Below are positions 9,035 to 16,838 of a stretch of 64,000 nt of DNA, one piece after another. Source of the stretch: Cellulophaga algicola DSM 14237. Its GTDB lineage: Bacteria > Bacteroidota > Bacteroidia > Flavobacteriales > Flavobacteriaceae. The notes under the pieces were generated by a model. The model worked only from the letters and a program-made list of their open reading frames with translations. It did no database searches and was not told where the DNA came from. The stretch covers positions 4,824,354 through 4,888,353 of the forward strand of contig NC_014934.1 of NCBI RefSeq assembly GCF_000186265.1, in the 5' to 3' direction. A program made the translations under genes and the position numbers. Numbering within the stretch: position 1 is the stretch's first letter; each line of letters opens with the position of its first letter.

Positions 9035-10039
9035 CTAGCCTAATTATCGGATTAATCAGACTAATGCGAATAGCCACTATTATTAATAAATAAATATATC
9101 CAAAGATTTCTATGACAAAATTATCCCTATAGAGAAGTAAAGAGCATGATCTACATCAGTCTTAAAAAAATGGCTTAATTAAGTATTTAATTTGTTATTT
9201 ATTAGTGGCGAAGTCAAATTATATTTTTTCCATTTATTCTTTCGAACCTTCTGTTTCACAAGTCTTTAAATAGCTACAAAGAATTCTTATTTAACCTAAA
9301 AGGAAATAATTAATGCCCCAATCTTACTAATTGGATGTAATAAAATTGGGAAAACTTTATAGTTTAACGATTACTTTACCAACCGTTCTTCCTTTTTCAA
9401 CTTCGGTATGAGCAGCTGCCATTCTTTAGTATTTGAACACCTCTACATCTTACAAGCATAAAAACTATAGTGAAAAGCTGAATATTCTTTGATGTACTCA
9501 GGTTACATCTTCATAAAATTCAATATTTTCAACGGATACAGTTTATTTCGATTGAAAATTTACCATCTTGATACTAGTATTGTTTTAGCAATTTGCCAAA
9601 AGAGCCAAGAAAAATTTAAAAATTGCTTTTTCTAATACTGGTTGTTAGTTAAATGTAGATTATTATTAAATTTCAGGTATAAAATTCAGATACTGCTTTA
9701 AGTCAACAATCGCAGTAAAACCGCCTTATAGACTCAAATTATATTACTAACACTTGGTTCAATTAATGTAATCATTGGCTCTTGAACACCCGTATCAATA
9801 CTTTTTACAACCGATATAATTTTTTTTGATTGGATAATTCTACCTTAGATTTTTTTACTTTGCTGTAAATGTCTTTTCAGTTTTATGTGAAGTAACTACT
9901 ACCAATCTCACAATTATTCCTGAGCATAACAATGTACTCATATTTGTTTTTATTTTTTTGAAGCAAAGTTGCTGTATTAATACAGCTATTTAATAACACA
10001 AAAAAACCCTTCATAGTAAATTCATCCAAATTAGGGAAC
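9035..10039. other. Gene-poor, apparently eroded stretch
   Basis: About 1 kb without an intact gene. It holds the alcohol dehydrogenase fossil at 9357-9444. On the minus strand at about 9738-9878 there is a frame with one internal stop that ends in TLIEPSVSNII, which might be a second decayed gene but which I cannot identify. A 60-codon open frame at 9883-10065 has no protein-like composition and overlaps the next gene. The rest shows nothing I can name. Confidence 0.5.
9357..9444 (-). pseudogene. Fossil 3' end of a zinc/quinone-type alcohol dehydrogenase gene
   Basis: Read on the minus strand, the last codons give DVEVFKY, then a TAA stop, then RMAAAHTEVEKGRTVGKV and IVKL before a terminal stop. 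The AHTEVEKGRTVGKVIVKL ending is the typical C-terminus of medium-chain quinone oxidoreductases (an alpha-helix followed by a GK-V-V/I strand). Upstream of it the frame is closed by stops and no Rossmann fold remains, so only a relic of about 29 codons persists. Confidence 0.45.
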
Positions 10040-10309
10040 CTAAATTTTAAGTTTAGGTTTAACAAAATAATGTTCTCGCTTTTTTGTTTTATACAGGGTT
10101 AAAGTTGCCATAACAGACCAAATTAAATTAGAAACAAATGAAGGCAAAGCATCATAGTAATAACAATTAATTGCAATTAAAAGCGCACCAAAAAGATTCA
10201 AGTACTTTGCGTAGTTAACATACTTATTATTCTCTACAAGTGTTAGTCCATAAGCTAGCACTAAAAAGCCAGAACCTGACCATCCTAATACATCAATTAA
10301 TAATTTCAT
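10040..10309 (-). CDS. Small membrane protein, CBU_0592-like family
   Basis: An 89-aa protein with three hydrophobic segments (about residues 5-23, 36-50 and 55-74) and a basic C-terminus. The N-terminal GWSGSGFLVLAYGL and the NLFGALLIAINCYYY segment match the small membrane family known as CBU_0592-like, whose function is unknown. It is monocistronic. A 12-bp perfect palindrome, CGCAAATTTGCG, lies 40 bp upstream at 10349-10360 and could be its operator. Confidence 0.65.
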   Translation of the reverse strand: MKLLIDVLGWSGSGFLVLAYGLTLVENNKYVNYAKYLNLFGALLIAINCYYYDALPSFVSNLIWSVMATLTLYKTKKREHYFVKPKLKI

Positions 10310-10348
10310 CTCGTCAAATTTGTTTAATTTATTGGGGTTAAATTATAC

Positions 10349-10360
10349 CGCAAATTTGCG
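10349..10360. promoter_or_regulatory. 12-bp perfect palindrome upstream of the small membrane protein
   Basis: CGCAAATTTGCG is perfectly self-complementary and sits between the AraC-type gene stop (10427) and the start of the small membrane protein gene (10309). Operator role is inference. Confidence 0.3.
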
Positions 10361-10426
10361 CTAAGAGAGTTAAACGTTTATGATAAAAAAGCTACTTAAA
10401 ATGGTATTTTTACGCCCGATGTAAAA

Positions 10427-11320
10427 TTAATTTCCAAACTTATTTCTAAATTCTATTGGCGTTGTTGTTTGGTGTTTTTTAAAATATTTTACAAAATTAG
10501 TCGGCTCTTCAAATCCAAGGGTGTACCCTATTTCTTTTACACTATCTGCTGTATGCACCAATAAGCGTTTAGCCTCTAGAATAACTCGGGCATCAATCAT
10601 TTGTTTGGGAGTAACATCCATAACCTTTAAAGTGGCATTGTTTAAACGTTTTTGAGTAACATTTAATTGATCGGTATACTTGGTAACCGATTTCTGAAAA
10701 TGAAATTGCTTATCTAACAGGTTTCTAAACTTAATTACGCAATCTAAATCTGATCCTTTGCTTATAATAGCACTATGCTGATTTTGCCTTTCTCTTTCTG
10801 AAAATAACAGCAAATTTTTAAGGTGATTTCTAAGAATATCTGACTGATAAATATCTGTAACCTTACTTAACTCCGTTGCTATAAAACGAAATAAATTATT
10901 AAAAAGAGATGTTCGTTCCTGAATTTGAATTGTAGAAATCGCATACAAATCATTGAACAGCATACTGCTTCTTAAAAAACGAGTGTCTTCTTCTGTTTTG
11001 CAAAAAAAGTTATCCGTAAATAAAAGAATTTCACCTTCTATTTGTACTGTTTCATCAAAACACTGAATACTATTTTTATCTACAAATAAAAGTGTATTTG
11101 GTTGTATTTTAATGAGATTAAAATCTACCATATGTTTTGAAATTCCTTTTTTGAACCATATAATTTGATAGAAATCTGTTCTTTGCGGCTTAATTAAATC
11201 CTTGCGGAAATCTTTATATAAAGTCGCTAAGCTTTTAATTTCAAACTCATGAGGAAGACCTTCCTTAAACACGTATTTTTCTATATCCTGATTCACCCTA
11301 AAAAAAATTATCGGTTCCAA
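10427..11320 (-). CDS. AraC-family transcriptional regulator
   Basis: 297 aa. The N-terminal half (about 1-160) is a cupin-like sensing domain (FYQIIWFKKGISKHMVDF, then IQPNTLLFVDKN). The C-terminal part (about 195-297) carries the two helix-turn-helix motifs of AraC/XylS, including KRLLVHTADSVKEIGYTLGF followed by EEPTNFVKYFKKHQ and TTPIEFR. It lies downstream of a hydroxyproline epimerase gene on the same strand with a 174-bp gap, so that gene is one possible target. The effector is unknown. Confidence 0.88.
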   Translation of the reverse strand: MEPIIFFRVNQDIEKYVFKEGLPHEFEIKSLATLYKDFRKDLIKPQRTDFYQIIWFKKGISKHMVDFNLIKIQPNTLLFVDKNSIQCFDETVQIEGEILLFTDNFFCKTEEDTRFLRSSMLFNDLYAISTIQIQERTSLFNNLFRFIATELSKVTDIYQSDILRNHLKNLLLFSERERQNQHSAIISKGSDLDCVIKFRNLLDKQFHFQKSVTKYTDQLNVTQKRLNNATLKVMDVTPKQMIDARVILEAKRLLVHTADSVKEIGYTLGFEEPTNFVKYFKKHQTTTPIEFRNKFGN

Positions 11321-11494
11321 GCTACGGCATTTATAAGAACTACACCTCTTAGCCCCGAATTTTAAGCGCTAAAATTAATAATCGCACTCTTTTCAATTTT
11401 AAATTGAACGCAAAAACTCTCTTATCAAAAACAGCAACTACATTATGCAATTATAAGAAGTAAAAAATTAAAATTGAAAGAAATAAGATGTTTC

Positions 11495-12502
11495 TTACAG
11501 CACTTGAAACCCGTGTGCATAGGGGTCGTCGTCATCTATAAGAATAGTATTATACCCGTATATTTTTGCCCAACCTTGTATACTTGGAATGATAGCTTTC
11601 TTACCCTCAAGCGTGGTTTCCTCTTCTATTCTACCTATAAACTGAGAGCCAATATAACTTTCATGAATAAATTTTTCTCCTTTATTTAATTTTCCTTTAG
11701 CATGCCATTGTGCCATTCGGGCAGAAGTTCCGGTACCACACGGGGATCTATCAATAGCTTTATCTCCGTAAAATACGGCATTACGTGCAGTAGCTTCTGA
11801 AGAAATAGTATTTCCTGTCCATAAAACATGACTTACATCTCTAATCGTTTTATCTTCGGGGTGAATAAATAAATTTGGATATTTTTTATTAATTTTAGAT
11901 CTAATTTCTTGACTAAACTGCACTAGTTTACCCGCTGAAAAATCTTGAATTCCCTTAAAATTTTCCTGTGGATCTATAATTGCATAGAAATTACCTCCAT
12001 AAGAAACATCAAAAGTTAGTTCTCCTAAGCCTGTACAGTCTATAGTTAAGTTTGTTTCTGCTAAATAAGATTTTACATTCGTAAGCTTTACCCAATCTAC
12101 TTTATTTCCTGTCTGTTGGTATTCAATTAATACTAAACCAGCGGGAGTTTCCATTCGCACATGACCTGGTATTTTAGGGCTAATCAATCCTTCTTCTATC
12201 CCTATAGTTATTGCTCCTATGGTGCCATGCCCACACATAGGTAAACAACCGCTAGTTTCTATAAACAAAATTCCAAAGTCATTTGCAGGATTAGAAGGTG
12301 CATAAAAAATACTTCCACTCATCATATCATGACCTCGAGGTTCAAACATTAACCCCTTCCTAATCCAATCAAATTCGGATAAAAAATGCTGCCGTTTCTG
12401 ACTCATATTTTCGCCTATCAAATTAGGTCCTCCTCCTGCTACCACACGTACAGGATTCCCGCAGGTATGTGCATCCACACAAAAAAAAGTTTTACTAGCC
12501 AT
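11495..12502 (-). CDS. 4-hydroxyproline 2-epimerase (proline racemase family)
   Basis: Interconverts trans-4-hydroxy-L-proline and cis-4-hydroxy-D-proline, the first step of bacterial hydroxyproline breakdown. Both catalytic cysteines are present: Cys90 in LPMCGHGTIG and Cys255 in DRSPCGTGTSA. That argues against the trans-3-hydroxyproline dehydratase branch, which has lost one of them. Length (335 aa) is typical. None of the usual partners (D-hydroxyproline oxidase, pyrroline-carboxylate deaminase, ketoglutarate semialdehyde dehydrogenase) is adjacent. Proline racemase activity cannot be excluded by eye. Confidence 0.85.
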   Translation of the reverse strand: MASKTFFCVDAHTCGNPVRVVAGGGPNLIGENMSQKRQHFLSEFDWIRKGLMFEPRGHDMMSGSIFYAPSNPANDFGILFIETSGCLPMCGHGTIGAITIGIEEGLISPKIPGHVRMETPAGLVLIEYQQTGNKVDWVKLTNVKSYLAETNLTIDCTGLGELTFDVSYGGNFYAIIDPQENFKGIQDFSAGKLVQFSQEIRSKINKKYPNLFIHPEDKTIRDVSHVLWTGNTISSEATARNAVFYGDKAIDRSPCGTGTSARMAQWHAKGKLNKGEKFIHESYIGSQFIGRIEEETTLEGKKAIIPSIQGWAKIYGYNTILIDDDDPYAHGFQVL

Positions 12503-12620
12503 AGTATATCAATAAATAGTTTTAATGCTCTTTCAACAAACAATTTACGATTAAACCTTCATTCTGCTTTTCACTACCATAGATTTTTTGTTTGATTACT
12601 CAAAAGTTCATTGTTTTCAT

Positions 12621-12628
12621 TATTTTTG
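12621..12628 (+). promoter_or_regulatory. -7 element (TATTTTTG) of the M28 peptidase gene
   Basis: TATTTTTG fits the Bacteroidetes -7 consensus TAnnTTTG and lies 30 nt upstream of the ATG at 12659. No TTG is found 19-21 nt upstream, so the assignment is tentative. Confidence 0.4.
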
Positions 12629-12658
12629 AAAAGACTAATTATTTAATTGAGCACCAAA

Positions 12659-14221
12659 ATGAAAAAAATAGCATTTGTTGTGACCTTACTAGCCATGGCT
12701 TGTAATTCTTCACAGAAAACCGTTTCTGAGACGACAACAGAAACAATCGCTACAATGAACCCGAAACCTTTTGCGGAAACTATTACGGAAGCAGAGTTAA
12801 AAGATCATTTGTACATCTATGCCTCTGATGAGTTTGAAGGCAGAGAAACTGGCAAGCCAGGACAGAAAAAAGCTGTGGCATATCTTGAAGAACAATATAA
12901 GAAAATGGGAATCCCTGCAGCACAGGCCGATGGAAACTATTTTCAAAACGTACCATTAACAGTAAGTAAACTTCCTGAAGGCACTATTACAATTAACGGC
13001 AAAACGTACAAGAATGGAGAAGGTCTTTTAACATTCACTTCTGCTGAAGGAAATTATAGTGAACTTGCTTATGCTGGTTTTGGTATTGAAGACGAAAAAT
13101 ATTCCGATTATAGCACTATTGATGTTACAGATAAAATAGTTTTGATAAAAGCGGGTGAACCTATGAATGCGGATGGAACCTATGTCATTTCTGGCAGTGC
13201 CGAAAAATCTGTTTGGAGCAACCTATCTGAATCCGTAGCTAAAAGGTTTGAAGCTGCCCAGGCTAAAGGAGCTAAAGGCGTTTTATATTTTGATGAAAAC
13301 AATTTTGCACGTTTTGAGAGTCGTTTTGACTACATGAAAAAGAATGACAGCGGAAGAATGGAAATTAAAGAAGATAACTCAGATACTTTCTTTAACTTTT
13401 TTATTAATGAAAATATCGCAAATGCCATCTTACCAAACATCAAATCTGAAAATAAAGCGAAAATCGTTCCTTCTAAAATAGACTTAGCTATTAAAAGTTC
13501 TGATGAGGACATAAATTCTGAAAATGTTGTTGCTATTTTAAAAGGTTCTGAGAAGCCCAATGAATACGTCATTATATCTTCACACTTAGACCATATTGGT
13601 GTTACAAAAGACGGTGAAATAAATAATGGAGCTGATGATGATGGCTCAGGTACTGTAGCCTTATTAGAAATTGCTCAGGCTTTTAAGAAAGCTGCAGATG
13701 AAGGTAAAGGTCCTAAAAGATCTATTGTGTTTTTACACGTTACAGGAGAAGAGAAAGGCTTATTAGGTTCTCAGTACTATACGGACTTTGACCCTATTTT
13801 TCCTTTATCAGAAACTGTTGCGGATTTAAACATAGATATGATTGGCCGTATTGACCCTAAAAGAGAAGGAGATCGCAATTATATTTATTTAATTGGATCT
13901 GATAAATTGAGTACAGATTTACACAACATATCGGAAGAGGTAAATGAAAAGTATATGAACATTGCTTTAGACTACACCTACAATGATGAAAATGATCCAA
14001 ATAGATTTTATTATAGAAGTGATCATTACAATTTTGTAAAAAACAATATTCCAATTATTTTTTATTTCAACGGTACGCATGATGATTACCATGCTCCAGG
14101 AGATACTCCTGACAAGATTGATTATGATTTGCTTGAAAATAGAGCTCGTTTAGTATTTTACACGGGTTGGGAAGTTGCCAATAGAAAAGATAGACTTGTG
14201 GTAGATAAGGCTAATAAATAG
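12659..14221 (+). CDS. M28-family metallopeptidase lipoprotein
   Basis: A zinc aminopeptidase-like exopeptidase anchored in the envelope. From the ATG at 12659 (an in-frame TTG lies 12 nt upstream) the leader MKKIAFVVTLLAMAC gives a lipobox with Cys15. A PA-like insert occupies about 120-280. The M28 metal site follows: His309 (SSHLDHIG), the aspartates in NNGADDDGSG (about 322-331), Glu364-Glu365 (TGEEKG), Asp393 (LNIDMIGR) and His478 (DDYHAPGDT). It probably helps degrade peptides at the cell surface or in the periplasm. It is a single gene followed by a strong terminator. Confidence 0.9.
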   Translation: MKKIAFVVTLLAMACNSSQKTVSETTTETIATMNPKPFAETITEAELKDHLYIYASDEFEGRETGKPGQKKAVAYLEEQYKKMGIPAAQADGNYFQNVPLTVSKLPEGTITINGKTYKNGEGLLTFTSAEGNYSELAYAGFGIEDEKYSDYSTIDVTDKIVLIKAGEPMNADGTYVISGSAEKSVWSNLSESVAKRFEAAQAKGAKGVLYFDENNFARFESRFDYMKKNDSGRMEIKEDNSDTFFNFFINENIANAILPNIKSENKAKIVPSKIDLAIKSSDEDINSENVVAILKGSEKPNEYVIISSHLDHIGVTKDGEINNGADDDGSGTVALLEIAQAFKKAADEGKGPKRSIVFLHVTGEEKGLLGSQYYTDFDPIFPLSETVADLNIDMIGRIDPKREGDRNYIYLIGSDKLSTDLHNISEEVNEKYMNIALDYTYNDENDPNRFYYRSDHYNFVKNNIPIIFYFNGTHDDYHAPGDTPDKIDYDLLENRARLVFYTGWEVANRKDRLVVDKANK

Positions 14222-14241
14222 CACTTACCACATATTGAAAT

Positions 14242-14277
14242 AAAAAATGCCTTTGTATTCTTACAAAGGCATTTTTC
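14242..14277 (+). terminator. Rho-independent terminator of the M28 peptidase gene
   Basis: ATGCCTTTGTA (14247-14257) pairs with 14262-14272 over a TTCT loop and is followed by TTTTT. It begins 21 nt after the stop codon. Confidence 0.85.
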
Positions 14278-14296
14278 TTTAATTATAGCCATAAAA

Positions 14297-14324
14297 AAAG
14301 CCTTATCAAAATTGATAAGGCTTT
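14297..14324 (-). terminator. Terminator of the tRNA-His gene
   Basis: On the minus strand the 13-bp stem AAAGCCTTATCAA/TTGATAAGGCTTT is followed by a run of T just after the tRNA 3' end. Confidence 0.8.
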
Positions 14325-14331
14325 ATTTCTG

Positions 14332-14405
14332 GGTGGAAGACCGGGTTCGAACCGGCGACCCTCGGTACCACAAACCGATGCTCTAACCAGCTGAGCTACA
14401 ACCAC
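14332..14405 (-). tRNA. tRNA-His (GTG)
   Basis: On the minus strand the sequence folds as a cloverleaf with D-stem GCTC/GAGC, anticodon arm TCGGT-TTGTGGT-ACCGA with anticodon GTG, and a T-arm with TTCGAAC. A G at 14406 gives the extra 5' G(-1) expected of tRNA-His, and the discriminator is C. CCA is not encoded. In the acceptor stem (GTGGTTG with CTTCCAC), pairs 5-68 and 6-67 are both U.U mismatches. Confidence 0.95.
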
Positions 14406-14421
14406 CATTTGTAAGCGGCTG

Positions 14422-14451
14422 CAAAGTTAATTTTTTAGATGCTATTTGCAA
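14422..14451 (-). promoter_or_regulatory. Promoter of the tRNA-His gene
   Basis: On the minus strand TTG (14451-14449), a 19-nt spacer and TAACTTTG (14429-14422) match the flavobacterial TTG-N19-TAnnTTTG promoter exactly, ending 16 nt before tRNA position 1. Confidence 0.75.
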
Positions 14452-14730
14452 AATAAAATAATCACTATTTTAAATAAATTTTCAAAAAAGTGTCCCCCAC
14501 TACATTATTACACTAAAAATCAAGCATTTTCAATATTAAACAACCCTATTATAGAAGTAATTTTCCTTAAGAAAAAGCTTATTTACATAAAACTTTGCAC
14601 TTATACCAGTTAAAAACATCGTTTCACAACAAAAATTTTCCAATCAAGTAGTTCTAAATTAAATTTATAAAAAAAAAGACATTCAACATTTTTCCCAAAT
14701 ATGGTTGACTATTTTATCATTTATAATTAT
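14452..14730. other. AT-rich leader region of the kinase cluster
   Basis: Apart from the tRNA promoter, the stretch between the tRNA and the first kinase gene shows no gene and no convincing consensus promoter. It presumably contains the promoter of the kinase genes. Confidence 0.4.
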
Positions 14731-16779
14731 ATGAAGAGACCTTTCGTTCTATTTATCTTCTTACAATTTTTCAACCCTACTTTCACCTATTCCCAAAGTA
14801 CTCAATTAGACAGTTTATATTCAGAAGTACATAAATTTCAGAAAAGTGAAAATTTTGACACTGCTGATCACAACTATATTAACCTATTAAATTTAATAGG
14901 AAAAGAATATTACTTTAAAAACATTGACAGTCTTTACTATTATTCTCAAAAAGCTCAAAAATTAAGTTCTAAAACTAAATATGTCAAAGGTAGTGTACTA
15001 GCACTTGCAGGCATTAGTCATTGCCAATCTTATAAAGGCCAGAACGATAAAGCAATAAAATCTTTAGAAAAAGCATACGCTATCGCTAACGAAACAAAAG
15101 ACTCCAAACTTCAAATACTAGCTTTAAACAGACTTGGCATCTTAAATTATGATATAGGTAATCATGCAGAAGCACTAAAAGCATATTTAATGGCTATTGA
15201 AATTGCCACTGCTACAAATGATATTTTAAACTTATCTTTTGTAAAAGAAAATATCGCTCACTTATATCTTGCGCAAAAAGACTATAAACAAAGTTTGACA
15301 ATTTATAAAGAAATTCAAAAATTAAATCATCAATTAGGAGAAGACGTATATAAAGCACAAAGCAGCAGTAACATTGCTGATTTATACGTAAAACTAAAAG
15401 ATTTCAAAAATGCTAAAATACAAATAGACAGCAGCATAACCATACTTGAAGAAAACGAAGAAAATGATTGGTTAGCATATTCTTACATGGTGAAAGGAGA
15501 CATGTATCTAAAGCAAAACAGAGTAAAATTAGCATTACACTGGTATGAGAAAGCCTTGATTCTTCATGAAGATTTAAACGATGACCGAAGTAAAGCCCAG
15601 TTGCTCAACTCACTTTCTGAAGCATATTTAAAGCTCTATAATTATACAAAGGCAGAAGAAAACGCAATAGCTTCTTTAGAAATAGGAAAAAGATTAAGTT
15701 TATTAGATGATTCAAAAACATCGAACAGTCTTTTATACGAGATTAACAAAAGCAATAACAAGGTAGATAGTGCCTTAAAATATCATGAAGTTTATAAACT
15801 TTTATCAGATTCAATTTCTCGAAAAGAAAACCTAAATAGCCTTGGAATATTAAAAACAAAATTAGAGTTTGAAAAACAACAAAAAGACGCAAAAGTTGTA
15901 AATGAAAAAGCTAAAGCTAGACAAGACATTTATATCTATTTAGCACTTATTACTCTTGCTATTTTGGCATTAATAATATTTCTTCTCCGTAAACAGTCAA
16001 AAGCAAGAAATAAATTTAATATTGAACTGAGACTAAAAACAACTGCACTTGAAAAAAGAGAAGAAGAATTAAATGCTATAAATGCCACAAAAGATAAATT
16101 ATTTTCAATTATCGGACATGATCTCAGAGGGCCTATAAATGCATTAGCAAGTGTTTTAAACATGTTAAAAGAAGACGAAATTACACAAGAAGAATTTTTA
16201 GAATTTACGCCTAAAGTTAAAAGTGATGTAGACGCTATTTCTTTCACGTTAAATAATCTATTATCCTGGGGTAGAACACAAATGACAGGCTCTAAAACAG
16301 AACCATCATTCTTTGATATTCATGATTTAGTAACAGAAAACATTAAACTACTGCAAGAAACAGCTAAAAATAAAAGCATTTTAATTACAAACACAACCCC
16401 CAATAATACACGCATATGGGCAGACATAAATCAAATAGATGTTGTTATTAGAAATCTCTTAAGTAATGCTATTAAATTTTCATATCCAGAAGGCATCATT
16501 AGCGTAAATGCTATTGTGGAAGATAGTTTTCTTAAAGTGTCTATTAAAGATAAAGGCGTTGGAATTTCTACAGAGAGCCTTGATGAAGTTTTTAACTCAA
16601 AAAACGCGACATTAACAACTACCTATGGTACATCAAACGAAAAAGGAACCGGCTTAGGACTTTCTCTTTGCAAAGAAATGGTAAATAATAATGGTGGTGA
16701 AATTTATGTAGAAAGTAAAATAAACGAAGGAAGCATATTTTATTTCACGATTCCATTAAGAGAAAATAATACGAAATAA
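14731..16779 (+). CDS. TPR-repeat sensor histidine kinase (first of three)
   Basis: I use the ATG at 14731, which opens a signal peptide (MKRPFVLFIFLQFF...TYSQ); an in-frame ATG at 14701 would put a non-signal stretch before it. The periplasmic part (about 25-375) is made of tetratricopeptide repeats. A transmembrane helix (IYLALITLAILALIIFLL, about 400-417) and a short coiled coil follow. The kinase core has the H-box SIIGHDLRGPINAL with His463, the N-box NLLSNAIKFS, DKGVGIS and GTGLGLSLCKEMV. It would autophosphorylate in response to an envelope signal, but no receiver protein is encoded nearby. It is more divergent than the two copies that follow. Confidence 0.92.
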   Translation: MKRPFVLFIFLQFFNPTFTYSQSTQLDSLYSEVHKFQKSENFDTADHNYINLLNLIGKEYYFKNIDSLYYYSQKAQKLSSKTKYVKGSVLALAGISHCQSYKGQNDKAIKSLEKAYAIANETKDSKLQILALNRLGILNYDIGNHAEALKAYLMAIEIATATNDILNLSFVKENIAHLYLAQKDYKQSLTIYKEIQKLNHQLGEDVYKAQSSSNIADLYVKLKDFKNAKIQIDSSITILEENEENDWLAYSYMVKGDMYLKQNRVKLALHWYEKALILHEDLNDDRSKAQLLNSLSEAYLKLYNYTKAEENAIASLEIGKRLSLLDDSKTSNSLLYEINKSNNKVDSALKYHEVYKLLSDSISRKENLNSLGILKTKLEFEKQQKDAKVVNEKAKARQDIYIYLALITLAILALIIFLLRKQSKARNKFNIELRLKTTALEKREEELNAINATKDKLFSIIGHDLRGPINALASVLNMLKEDEITQEEFLEFTPKVKSDVDAISFTLNNLLSWGRTQMTGSKTEPSFFDIHDLVTENIKLLQETAKNKSILITNTTPNNTRIWADINQIDVVIRNLLSNAIKFSYPEGIISVNAIVEDSFLKVSIKDKGVGISTESLDEVFNSKNATLTTTYGTSNEKGTGLGLSLCKEMVNNNGGEIYVESKINEGSIFYFTIPLRENNTK

Positions 16780-16838
16780 AATTTTCATCTTAACATTTAT
16801 TTCTTTAATTTCAGCACTGCCAGCCACTTTGCGAACTT

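Noticed and set aside
9883..10065. 60-codon open frame on the minus strand
   Set aside because: Low-complexity composition, overlap with the CBU_0592-like gene and no recognisable motif.
14281..14330. Second terminator after the M28 peptidase gene
   Set aside because: Its T run is on the minus strand, directly after the tRNA-His 3' end, so it belongs to the tRNA.
16780..16838. Independent promoter between the first and second kinase genes
   Set aside because: CCACTTTG near the start lacks the TA of the -7 element, and no suitable TTG lies upstream.
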